From Ophiothrix spiculata (taxonomy: Eukaryota; Echinodermata; Ophiuroidea; Amphilepidida; Ophiotrichidae): a stretch of DNA of 26,297 nucleotides. The first letter of the stretch is position 1; each line of letters begins with the position of its first letter. The stretch lies in NCBI GenBank assembly GCA_000969725.1, contig JXSR01S028892.1; one strand, given 5' to 3'. The notes beneath the pieces were generated by a model. The model saw nothing but the letters and a program-made list of their open reading frames with translations, ran no database searches and was not told the origin of the DNA. A program made the position numbers and the translations under genes. Below are positions 1-10,090 of this stretch, in pieces.

Positions 1-245
1 TGTTCATAAAAAGTCTATACAAATTGGTGTCTATCATCATGTCTGGCATAGTATGACCAAAAGTAACCCTTTATGATCAACTGGTTTTCCTAGTGGATGT
101 ACTCACAACATATCTTGGTATTTGGGTTCCGTTAGAATTCCTCATATCTTCTGTGTAACAGGGCTGCGTAATTTTGTGAAATTATATGTTTGTATAGATG
201 TTTTGTATTGTGTAATTATTTGTTTGCATAGATGTTTCGTATTAA

Positions 246-482
246 CGTTTATCAACCTGTTTTTATGCAATCTCTGGAATCAGATTCCATCTACAATAAG
301 ATGTGCCTCTTCAGTATCAAGTTTCAAAAAGGGCTTGAAGACCTATATGTTTTAATGCACTTTTGTTTCTGTGTATTTTTGTTTATATTTTTCTGTATTT
401 TTATATATATTTCTTTGTTATGCGCAATGGTTGGAATTGCGCATTATAAGCGCCGGTATTATTATTATTATTATTATTATTT
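246..482 (+). mobile_element. 5'-truncated non-LTR retrotransposon (CR1/L2-like LINE) 3' end
   Basis: The frame ending in TAA at 353-355 reads LWNQIPSTIRCASSVSSFKK from base 272, followed by GLKTYMF. Known family knowledge: a WN.(L/I)P..IR...S...FK..LK.Y.F pattern is the typical extreme C-terminus of reverse transcriptase ORFs in CR1/L2/Jockey-type LINEs. About 100 bases of AT-rich 3' UTR follow, then 'gcgcattataagcgccgg' and an (ATT)n tail, which is also usual for these elements. Copy B jumps from 'gtatta' straight to 'attttaacttgcgtggg' near 15200, so the fragment was inserted into copy A after the duplication or lost from B. Only about 36 residues of coding remnant survive and no catalytic part remains. 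The exact clade is not determinable. Confidence 0.72.
457..482 (+). repeat. (ATT)n microsatellite, LINE tail
   Basis: About nine uninterrupted ATT units form the 3' end of the LINE fragment. This is the microsatellite-type tail found in CR1/L2-like retrotransposons rather than an independent simple repeat. Confidence 0.85.
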
Positions 483-519
483 TATTTGAATGGGAGCAAG
501 TATTATAATAAACAAGCAG

Positions 520-1660
520 AGTCTCCCAACCCGTTTGTTACGTGTGGCAATATCTAAATTATAATATTTTATCAACCTGTTTTAATGCAGGTTAGAATAT
601 ATGTCCTACCTAATAATATAATATGTTTAGATGTTTTAATGTTTACATCCTTATCATGAATTGATTTTTGAGAGCATCTTTAATGATTTCCTAAAATTCT
701 TTACCATTCCTTTACACAAGAAAGATTCAAAAGTTACATAGTTTTGGGGATACCTTTACTTTTTTCTTTGCGCCCACTTAATAAACTTATGCTTGTCGTA
801 TCACTTGGAAACAGACATACGAAATTAAATCTTCAAAATATTTACCTCGTTAGTATTTGCTGATAAATGTTCCAGTAAAGACGTCCCTGGTCAAATGTGT
901 CTACTTGCGATAAGAAAAAAGTTTATGGTTTACAATAGCACTTGTACTAAATTCATTGGATACCTAGTAATTGATTAATGATTCTTCGAAGCACAACATT
1001 TCAGAATACATTAAACTGAAAACAATATGCATATTTTCTACGCGATTACATATAAAAAATGTCAGCTTTCGGACACTTTATAGATGTTTTGTTTTGAGGT
1101 TAAAAAAGGAATTAACATTTAATTAGCATTTCAAACCTTAAATACAAATTTTGTCAGAATACGACTTATAACAAGTTGTAAGTACATATTTTATATCTCA
1201 AAATAAAAAATGCCGACGGTTCATGATGGATGATCACATATGTGATCTACCATTACTTGTACAGTGCTTAAATTGCTCACAGGGATGTCAAATAAAGCCA
1301 ATGGAAATATTATAGTGATATCGACGTCACACTTTTTGACAGAAATTTGCTCCAGGGTGTGTGTCTTTTAAACTTGTCATTTTGAAACGTTAATCTGTTC
1401 ACCGGAAGTGTAGGATTCTTAGCATTTTTGTGTAATCTTGCTCTGTTTGATATGATTGTAAATATAATTGCCTTGCTATGTTAACGACACTTTATTCAAT
1501 CATAAATTTAGAGTTATATTTTGCTGGCAATTCAAAAGATATCCCATCTCATCAATTCTAGTTAAAATCAAAATGAGTAAAGATAACAAGCAGTGCTTTA
1601 AATTATATGACACATTTTTTTAAATAGTTTTTATGACTTATACATTTAATGAAAGAAAAA
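520..1660. other. Copy-A-only stretch, no gene seen
   Basis: This 1.1 kb has no counterpart in copy B, where a different 260 bp stretch (15240-15500) occupies the same place. I see no frame with protein-like composition, no TIRs at the edges and no target-site duplication. The only structure noted is a perfect 16 bp palindrome, GATCACATATGTGATC, at 1232-1247. Confidence 0.5.
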
Positions 1661-2303
1661 AAATAGTGACAAAATGTAATACTTTAAAAAAATAGTATCA
1701 ATACTGGATTATATTTGACAAACTTAATAATTATCGAGGATGATTCTTTCAAATAGCAATATTTGACAATCTATACACATTTCCGTATACGAGTTTATGA
1801 AACACATTTGATAAAATAAGTTTAAATAAGCAGATCCAACCTGATTGTTGTGCAAATATTTGAAAGGGGGAATTGCAACACATGTTTGTTCTGATTTTAA
1901 AAACTAGTAAGAAACAGTAGCATTTAAACACATTTTTGTTATGATTTTTATGATATTTTAAAAAAATAAATATGAAGTATTAGCATTTGATCAATATATG
2001 GTATATATACAAATATTTGTAAAGCAGAATAATATCTTTCTAGTAAACAACAAATTGCATGTATTTAAACAAAGATATACCAATAGCAAAACATCATTAC
2101 AACAAGATTCAAAAATATTCCCAAGGGATATGTTTAAAAGAGCTTCTCTATTTGTATTTACCCTTGGATTACCGAGTGATTTCAGAAACATTTGACAAGA
2201 ATGGGGATGGTTTATGCTGCATACCTAATTTCCCAGCCCCAAAAAACTGTACCATATTATAGGTATATCAGTCATTTTCTTCATTAAAACAAACATTTAA
2301 AGA

Positions 2304-2483
2304 TTAATAACTGCGTATTACTTGACGCGAGTGAAATTGTACAACAATAATGCACCGCGTGCTGAAGTTGGAGTTGTCCGCGCTCACGAGACGTAGCCGA
2401 GTGAGTTGGGCAACTTCGACTTCAGCACAAGGTGCATTATTTTTGTACAATTTCACGAGCGCCAAGTAAAGAGCAGTTATTTA
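2304..2483. mobile_element. 180 bp palindromic foldback element (MITE-like)
   Basis: The sequence is close to a complete inverted repeat. The left arm begins TTAATAACTG and includes GTGAAATTGTACAACAATAA, then TGCACC. The reverse complement of the right arm begins TAAATAACTG and includes GTGAAATTGTACAAAAATAA, then TGCACC. The centre, near 2380-2410, carries cgctcacgagacgtagccga, which is itself imperfectly self-complementary. The element lies in a 535 bp stretch (2290-2825) missing from copy B near 16105-16118. It has no coding capacity. No clean target-site duplication is visible, so superfamily is not assigned. Confidence 0.8.
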
Positions 2484-3499
2484 TCTAATTCTTACACGAC
2501 ATAATTAGAATATAATTGTAAGGAAATTTAACGGCATAATTATTTTCAAAATGCGTCTGATGTTGCTATAAAACATAAAAAATACATCCATCCATCGCCC
2601 CATGTTAATAATTGTACAATGTAGTTTTATCTTTCCTTTAAAATGAAACTTGCCATACAAGCGCGAGCATGTTATGCGTATGCGTACATGGGATTGAATA
2701 AAGCACTACGCGATAAGCACCGTGTAACTAGACGACATTAATGAATGCGTAAAAGTTACCAACTGTCCAATTAGATTAACAATTTCAACGCGTACTTAAC
2801 GCAGAGTGAATGAATATACGTTAAAGTCATCACAATGACTTTTGAATTCATCAAATTGGCATATATCAGAGAAATAATATAAAGAGGCATACCCGATTGT
2901 CAATTCAAATTATCATATCCGATTGTGCTTACTTAACTGAATAAAGTAGAAAAGTAGTTGATTGACCTAAATGCAAGATGTAAAATTTGTATACTTAGAA
3001 GATCAAGAAGTTGATGTTTAAAGTCATTGAGTTTCATCAACACATTGGTTCACTAACAGAAAATCCAAAACGAACTAAATACAGAAAAAAAAATCAAATG
3101 GGGTTGAACCGTTTCAAAATGGCAACCGGTATAGCACAGTATAACCGAATCATTAAACTTGGCGGCAACGAAGTAGATTGAATAGATTTTTAATCAGAGT
3201 ATGTCATATGACTTGGTTTGCAGGTCCTTTGAATTATTGTATGCTAATGAGTATGGTGTCATGAGAACGAAAAATTTCATGATCTTTGGTTTTTTGAGTT
3301 CAAAAAAAAAAATCACATAAAAGCTAAATAAATCAGGAACAAAATGGTAAATGTACGGAAAAATCGACTGGTTAGTTTTGATACAGCGATCTTGGTAAGT
3401 TATCATCCTATTCCCAAAACACGGGAAGATATCTCGGGTTCATGCATCAATTACGAGCGTTGTGTGTGTGCATTGTATAGGAAATGTTGCCGATAACTG

Positions 3500-3970
3500 C
3501 AATATGTTTAATTGTGAAAATAGACTGTCATCATCGGGGACTCTCAACTGTTTTGCGAATTTATGCTCGGTCTCTTTATATCTCACCAGCTGTCCTGTAG
3601 CATTGAATGGCAGACCCATTAAACGCAAATGACCGTAGCTTTTTCATGTCACTCTGTGTTTAACTAACCTTCTGCACCACAGAGGTGCAACAGTCATGTA
3701 CTCCACAGTATTGAAGGACTTCACCAACTTTGTCTTCAGTTTCATTTTGATCTAAATGTTTTGCTTTGCAATTTCAGGGTACATTTCTTGCAATTACTCG
3801 GCTGGAGCAGATCTCTTGGGTAGAACAACCATCCATCTCTTTAATTGAGCCAAGGTATGTTGAAGTGGTCTACCGTGTTAAGGGAGCACTTTAAAGACAA
3901 CGTGTAAAAACCGCCGATTGAGTTTTGAAGCGGCCTTAACTATTTCTTCACCAAGGAAGATCTGTTCATT
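3500..3970. pseudogene. Decayed gene-like segment, copy A
   Basis: This segment matches 17910-18390 and contains protein-like patches interrupted by stops and shifts. On the minus strand, 3500-3610 reads KETEHKFAKQLRVPDDD and neighbouring residues, and 3690-3740 reads ETEDKVGEVLQYCGVHDCC. On the plus strand an acceptor-like 'ttgcaatttcag' (3766-3777) is followed by an open 38-codon stretch beginning GTFLAITRL, closed by TAA at about 3892. The copies differ at non-silent positions in the plus frame and by frameshifts in the minus frame, so neither strand looks constrained. I do not recognise the protein. It may be a dead exon or an old transposon fragment. Confidence 0.22.
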
Positions 3971-4855
3971 GCTTCAACGAAGAATAATTGAGTTTTAGAT
4001 GTGCAGATAAAATGTATGAGCGAATAATAGAGATTAATGGAAGATTTACGCAACACGCAACTGCGTTAAAATATGGCTTAATTATCGTGTTTTGGTTTTA
4101 GTTGACCTTTCTTAGTTATGAAACGAACCAAGAGCCGTTTTGGACTTATATGTGAAGCATGAGTGCTGAGTCAATAATAATATTTCAAAAAGTTTCTTCA
4201 AAGTTGACAAGCTGTCTATTATAAGTGAGTCATATGACTCATCTGTAATTTAAAATAAGCCAATTTGTTAGAACACTCATCTTCTAACAAGTCACTTGTT
4301 TCAGTTGTCTTGTTCAAGTAAATTTTTTGGACATATGTATTCAATCCACTGAAAATAAACATTTAAATATTGTCAGTAAATCTTTTGCTTTAACAAAATA
4401 AAACGGAAGTACCGACCGCTACGCTAATCCACTTCCCCAAATGTTATTTTTATTTATAGTTATTTGGATATCTGATTCAAAAGTTATGGCACATTTTGTA
4501 AATACTCGGATAGTAGTCTCATTTGTAAATCTTTTAAGATTTACCATTGCGATGTAACAAAGGAAACAAATCGGAATGAAATTGGCTAAAAATATCATGT
4601 GACCTTATGATCCGACTTAATAATTAAATATTAAACATGTTGGTGCGTCTTGTTGGCCGGCTGGTTGGTTCGACAAAGTTATGTCCCCTTGACGGGCCAG
4701 ACGAATCATTAACTTATTTGAGTCCTTTACCTTCTGATCTGTAACTTAAAGTGTTCAAGCCTGTATGTTCGTGATTAGTTTTCTTGAATATCCTCAAAAA
4801 GATCAGGCAAATAATATGTTTTGCTGAAGGCATGGTCATAGCGTGGTTGGCAATA

Positions 4856-5140
4856 TAGACCTTTTCAAACAGCGATCGGAAAACTTCGGAAAACATGGTC
4901 ACGTGCCACAGCTGCGTATACGCGGCAGACGACAATCATTTATGAATGAAAACAAAATTATAGTACCGCAAAAGTGCCATGATAAAAACGGCAACGTTCG
5001 TCGTTGTTGGAAACATACTGTAGAAGTTTCGAACTTTGTCAAACGATGAGGCAATGAGGTACTTTTTATTTCCGGACACAATCGGAATTGTTCTGAAAGC
5101 TTTCGGGAAGCTCCGGAAAAGATCGGTTTGAAAAGGTCTA
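4856..5140. mobile_element. 285 bp MITE with TA target-site duplication
   Basis: The element begins TAGACCTTTTCAAAC and ends with the reverse complement, GTTTGAAAAGGTCTA, extended on both sides by GATCGG-like sequence. It is flanked by TA at 4854-4855 and TA at 5141-5142. Copy B keeps the empty site: 'caatagtataaaatg' at 19572-19586 against 'caaTA' plus 'TAgcataaaatg' here. A TA duplication with short TIRs is typical of the Tc1/mariner superfamily, so this is probably a non-autonomous member. A 68-codon frame crossing it has no protein-like features and is not called. Confidence 0.88.
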
Positions 5141-5989
5141 TAGCATAAAATGCAATCATTGTTTAGAGCTGAAGGGTGAAAAGTTTAACGACAGTCATTG
5201 AACGCGTCATAAATTTTGTACGAGATCTTATAAGAAAACTTGAATAAAGAAATGTTAAAAGGGTTACACTCGTAAAAATGAATTGTACTTACAGTGCCTT
5301 TCATTTATTAACCAAATAATGTTGAAAATTAACAATTACTTTTCTTTCCGTCAAAGAAATTATCCCATTATATAGTAGGCCTATACATGTATAAACACGT
5401 AAATTACAAAAAAACATCGCCAGTTGAATTCCTCAAATCGCTCAAAATGTCAAAAACCTTTGTCTTTCAAAACGACACTGTGTATTTAAGAATTTATTGT
5501 ATCGTCCGCCGCCATTCTGATTAAAGAAATAAAATAGGAAGATGAGAGCACTAAACATTATTGTTAATTGTTTTCAATTGAACTAAAAAATACAACATTT
5601 CCATATTGTTAATTGATCACCTGAATAGTCATTTTGAAAATTGATATTAACCAAAGAATAGAAGTACCATAAAACTCAGTTTTTAACAAGTTATAATTTG
5701 CTTCAAAATATTATATTTCCAAAAAAAATTTGATTCGTTTAAATGATGCAAGAATGTGAGTTGCATCCCTCTTATTAAAAGTACGACTTATACCAGTATT
5801 ACTTTGCAAATGTTTCTCATTCAAATTTTTAAAATGAAGCAGAAGAAAGCATGTAATTAAGTTTCTATGGTTTCTCAATCCTGAACCTTGTTCAGGGCCT
5901 AAACGCTATATGTTGCATCTTACGTAATTAAGGTCTTTAAACGTACCAAAGTCCTTTTGAAACATTATAAAAAAGAGAACCTCCACTAA

Positions 5990-6310
5990 CTTATAACAAC
6001 ATAGCAAAATATTTAATGTTTCAGTCTGTTGTCTGTCTTCTATTCCTTATAAGAGTAAACTTATAAGACTCGTGTCACATGAAGCATTTTATATAAATTT
6101 GAGCGAACCAAGTATGTTTATTAGTGTTTGTTATGACGTTTCTAGAACGCCCCTCGGCTATATCACATACGATATGGAAAACAGTATATACAATCGTTTG
6201 CAAATTGCATTTGTCTACTCGAGTGAAGTTGGCATTAAGATATGCCATTATTTCGAAAAAATAGTCTATGTCAGACTTTAAAGCATAATATTTATCACCG
6301 CCAAAAGTTA
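5990..6310. other. Unusually conserved 320 bp block, copy A
   Basis: Against copy B (22073-22390) this block is about 95% identical, rising to 170 of 174 bases in its core, whereas flanking sequence is nearer 80-85%. It contains the minus-strand frame at 6075-6248. Flanks of the frame are also conserved (about 92-93%), so a regulatory or RNA role is possible in addition to, or instead of, coding. Confidence 0.6.
6075..6248 (-). CDS. Conserved small ORF, 57 codons (copy A)
   Basis: The frame starts at an ATG read from 6248-6246 and ends at TGA (6077-6075). It begins MAYLNANFTRVDKC and ends WFAQIYIKCFM. Copy B has the same frame with identical start, stop and length. Only four bases differ over 174. 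In this frame three are silent (Cys TGC/TGT, Glu GAG/GAA, Ile ATC/ATT) and one changes His to Gln. In the overlapping plus-strand frame all four would change residues. No signal peptide, membrane span or known domain is seen; three cysteines and an N-F-T glycosylation sequon are present. It could be a short peptide gene, one exon of a spliced gene, or a chance frame in a conserved non-coding element. I do not recognise it. Confidence 0.35.
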   Translation of the reverse strand: MAYLNANFTRVDKCNLQTIVYTVFHIVCDIAEGRSRNVITNTNKHTWFAQIYIKCFM

Positions 6311-6989
6311 AAAATGTTAAATGTTGCAGGTTACTTGAGAGAAAAGAAACTTGCTATATGTTTTCTAAAACAAGACATATCTTAAGTTATCCTTAAAAGT
6401 CTTTGACTCTTGTTATAGTCATACTTACTTATTGTCACATCGCGTCATTATTCTGCTGTTTTATTTGATCCACCGAAGGATTTTCCATATAGTAAAGAAT
6501 CACCATGAATATTGGTTATTTTGAATATCCAGGCCTATTGTATTTTAAGTTAAAATGTAACTCTTAAAACAGTTTTACAGAATGTCAATAAAAACAATTC
6601 ACTATTAGAAATTATCAGTTATACCATTTATTACTAAAATTTTGAGTAAGCTAATATTGTCAATTTTAACCGTATTTATATACTTATCCAGGCTGCCCAT
6701 GCAGTATAGTGAACACTTTAGTGTACTGTTAGAAAAAAGTAACACAAGAAACAAAATAAATCAGCGGGTACAGAGGGGTAATTTGGGTTTAAGAAAGGCA
6801 CATTTAATATGATTCATTGGTCATTTTCCACACGATTTTTCTTAATCTTCCCTATCATTTTTTCTTTTCTACCCGATTTTGCCACCAAACAGTCTGGCAG
6901 TCCCCTCTTCTTTGCAATCCTATTTACAATGTAAATATTACCTAAGGTCAATTCGGAAAACCACAATTTTAGATATCATTATGTTCCGA

Positions 6990-7780
6990 GCTGTCCAATT
7001 TTGTCCGGACAGCGATATAGAGCAGAATACAGAATAACATATTTTGAACATAATATATATAAGTTAAGAATAAAGCATTAAAAACGATAAAATGACATTT
7101 TGACACCAAGAAAGTCCATGGTCTGCTCCTCCATGAATTTTTTTGTTCATGCTGTTTGAAGGAGTTTTGATTTCGTTTAGTGAACCGACCTGGAGAGAGG
7201 TTTAAAAGTTAATGTATCTAAGATAACGATTTGTTATTTCTTTAGTTTCAAAGAAAATAATCAATTCTCAGAAACTTGCAACTGATAAGTTTTAGATTTC
7301 TGTAAAATAAAAATGAAACCTGTCATTCACTATATAGAAATCGTATTTTTAAAAAATATTGAATTTAAATTTACGGGGTTGCAACAACCCTACACCTACG
7401 TCCAACCATATGTGTAAAGAACATAACATAAATACTTTTGGTCAGTAGATTTTGCATTGTCAAGGAACAAGGAAAAACCCAGTACATGGGATAATTGATC
7501 ACATTCGGAGTTCCATGTCACACAAAACAAGATTTTCTATCAGATCTGACCAAAAGCAACACAAATTCCTGGATATTTTTTTATTAGAAATTGACCTTTA
7601 CATGAAAAAATGGTAAGAATATTTTATTTAAAATTTACAAGCAACCGTGTGTAATACACTGTTGTTCATAAAGGGTATAACGGAAGACATCGCCCTTTCA
7701 TAGTTTCAAGTTCAGTATACAGTGGTGCAAAAATATACAGGGTGTAACATAACAAAGCACTTCCCAGGATAACACGTACC
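6990..7780. other. Copy-A-only stretch with dispersed repeat
   Basis: Copy B has only about 130 unrelated bases here (23100-23230). The stretch includes one copy of a local repeat (7506-7633) and, at 7733-7744, the motif 'atacagggtg', which also recurs three times in the foldback element of copy B. No gene is seen. Confidence 0.45.
7506..7633 (+). repeat. Local dispersed repeat, unit 1
   Basis: This stretch is about 80% identical to 8608-8732: both contain an 'aacaagatt' core, 'tatcaratctgaccaaaa', then 'ttgacctttacat' and 'tggtaaraatattt'. A partial inverted copy sits at 8222-8270. Neither copy has a counterpart in copy B, so this is probably a transposon-derived repeat with the family's remaining parts unidentified. 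Confidence 0.65.
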
Positions 7781-8221
7781 GTGCCTTCAAGTTCTACATG
7801 TAGAGCCATGAAGGTGTTTTAGTACAATGTTGTTTGCATATTTCACACTGAAATTTTGAATTGAAGTTCGGGCATTGTTTCCAAAGTATTAAGTGAAGTA
7901 GAAACAAATAGGTACAACTTTATTTGGGTTAATTTAGTCTATTGATCTTGACAGAAAAAAAGACAACTTTAGGCTGCGCGTCGGATTATCATGGTGTTAA
8001 ACTATGTTGACCAAACATCGGCTCTGTGACCGCGAACGTGCTGACGTTGCACGGGCTGACATATTTCCTATATGGGGTGTTACGCCAACTATGCTTCTTA
8101 CTAATTTTGATATCATTACCAGAATTGCTATCGCTATATATAATTATATGCATTTGTCTTTATTGTCCTACTTACCTGTTATTACCTGGAAACTTATGTT
8201 GCGTTTTGTTAAATTTGATAT

Positions 8222-8636
8222 GTAATCTTGTTGGGTGTGAAATGGAACTCCGAATATGATCACTTTTCTCATATACTGATAAGGGGGCAACAACAAAAGT
8301 GGGTCATAAACGTGATTTTAAGGTCAAATTTGATTTGACCCACCCTTGGTTAAGTCACTTTACGACTGGTGTTGAGTGGTAATAAGTAATATTTATCTGT
8401 AATGAGTGTTAAGCAGGTGATTGATTGTCTTGGTCACACTTGACTACGCCAAGAGAATACTGGGAAGCAAAGCACAAAATAATTATTCAACGCTCTCTAA
8501 TTTACAAAAATAGGGTTGTGGTGAACGTGGAATGGGCTCTATCGGTATATGACAAATAATGACACCTTAAAACGTTTTAATATGTCATATACAGCCATTC
8601 TAGGTTCAGTTCCTTTTGACACCCAACAAGATTACC
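8222..8636. mobile_element. 415 bp inverted-repeat-bounded segment
   Basis: The left end GTAATCTTGTTGGGTGTGAA (8222-8241) is mirrored by CACCCAACAAGATTACC ending at 8636, giving arms of about 31 bp. Internally there is a hairpin GGTCAAAT-ttg-ATTTGACC (about 8322-8340) nested in outer GTGGGTC/GACCCAC, and a TATATGACA/TGTCATATA pair at about 8546-8590. It is absent from copy B. The right arm continues directly into the dispersed repeat unit at 8608-8732, so this may be an inverted pair of repeat copies rather than a single TIR transposon. Confidence 0.5.
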
Positions 8637-8732
8637 TATCAAATCTGACCAAAAAAGCAACATAAGTTTCCAGATATTTTCCTAATAAATTGACCTTTAC
8701 ATAAAAAAGTGGTAAAAATATTTTTATTCAAA
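8608..8732 (+). repeat. Local dispersed repeat, unit 2
   Basis: Second direct copy of the repeat at 7506-7633, overlapping the right arm of the inverted-repeat segment. It ends immediately before the point (about 8737) where homology with copy B resumes at 24865, which suggests that it marks a rearrangement breakpoint between the two copies. Confidence 0.6.
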
Positions 8733-9059
8733 CTGTGTATATAGTAACCGACCATTGCAATATTGTCCCTGGGAGTGATTCGTAGTCATTTTGCTTCCAT
8801 TGCTTCTTTTGCCCTTCTTTTTGTGTATTCCATCCAATTTTGCATTATAGGGAACCTTTGAAGACCTTCTCAAGATGCGTTTAAGATATAATACGTTTAT
8901 GTTGGTCCCTTACAATACAAATGCACTTATTTTTGAAACGGCCAACCCCGAGAATAACAACCTCCAAAACCTCAAAAAAGAATCCCTAAACGTTATGTTT
9001 GACCAAACATTTAGGGTTAAAAATACAATCAATCACAAAAAAGGTATAACATCGTGATA

Positions 9060-9455
9060 AATATATATAAATTCAAGCATGACATAGTGGAGCAAGCTTT
9101 ACCTTCAATCATGTACTTTAGCACATACAGGAGTGAAGTGAAGTTTAATTTAAGAGGTTGTCAGCTAGGACAAGAGTTTAATATAAACTACAACACATTG
9201 AATGACCACCACCTGTCCACTTGATGAAAACTGGATCAAGTGATTTACTTTAGTGTACACTGGGTCCTTTACAACATTGTACAGAACGCCCGTGTTAACT
9301 TTCCCGTTTTTGTGTCTGTTTGTCTATCACTACTACATATTGCAAATCAAACAACAAACCAAAAATAAAGTAACTATACCATGCATTTCATGTAACCAGG
9401 AAGACAGCTAAATTTAAATTAAATAAAAACAGTTTTTGTAAGTCACGCTTTCAAT
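9060..9455. other. Highly similar block near right end, copy A
   Basis: This non-coding block is about 95% identical to 25265-25683, markedly higher than most of the duplication. Small indels (for example after 9110, at 9150 and at 9200) break every frame, so it is not protein-coding. Either function constrains it or gene conversion has homogenised the right end of the duplication; similarity remains about 93% beyond the adjacent transposon (10091-10240). Confidence 0.55.
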
Positions 9456-10090
9456 TGAAGAGTGTAGAATAAGAAGTACTTAAGTCACATAATACTAGTT
9501 CTGTGATATGAGCGTTTAGAGATCTGACTTTTCTATAACTTTTAAATGCAAAGGAGTATTGAATACATATTAGGTATATGTATTTGTATAGTCAAGTGTA
9601 TCATTGATGGTGATTTAAAAGACTGTAGCGATTATTGATTTTATGCAATCAATAATCTCTGTTTTGCACTTAAGTTCTTTAACCTCTACAATCATGGTCG
9701 TTTATCGTTTTTATATATTTTTAATGTACAAGTCATGACAAACAATTTGACATGTCATTCGTGTAAATCTGACCTTGTTGAAAATTTGACCTCATTTCAC
9801 GCGTGAGTGAATTTCGGCTCATATCTAGTTAACCAAACCTTCTAGATATATAAAAGTATATATATTTGTAATCTACTCGACGAAACGATTAATTTGATAT
9901 GCAACTCGACATATTTAGAGCATTTTTGAAATTTGACCCATAATTCATTCGAGCTTGACGACCGCTTACCATGCAAAAAATAACTTTAAAAATATGTCAA
10001 AATAATTGTTGTCCTTCAGTTACCTCAAAACCACCAATAACTCAATTCCGTCAAAATGTGACTTAAGTACTTCTTATCCTACAGTCTTCA
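9456..10090. mobile_element. 635 bp MITE with 33 bp TIRs
   Basis: The left end is TGAAGAGTGTAGAATAAGAA and continues gtacttaagtcac. The reverse complement of the right end is TGAAGACTGTAGGATAAGAA with the same continuation, so TIRs of about 33 bp differ at only two positions. Copy B shows the site without the element: 'cacgctttcaatataaagatgctg' near 25672-25695. Target duplication is short, AT or at most a few bases. An internal hairpin, GATTATTGATT around a 6 base loop, sits at 9630-9657. No transposase frame exists. A truncated, diverged copy in the opposite orientation lies at 18733-18995. Confidence 0.88.

Noticed and set aside
1232-1247. Perfect 16 bp palindrome
   Set aside because: Isolated, with no flanking arms or conserved partner; such AT-rich palindromes arise by chance.
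4843-5049. 68-codon plus frame and overlapping 86-codon minus frame
   Set aside because: Both cross the 285 bp MITE and vanish in copy B, which lacks the element; no domain-like features.
8875-9057. 60-codon plus frame
   Set aside because: Copy B (about 25107-25290) has indels that break it, so there is no sign of coding constraint.
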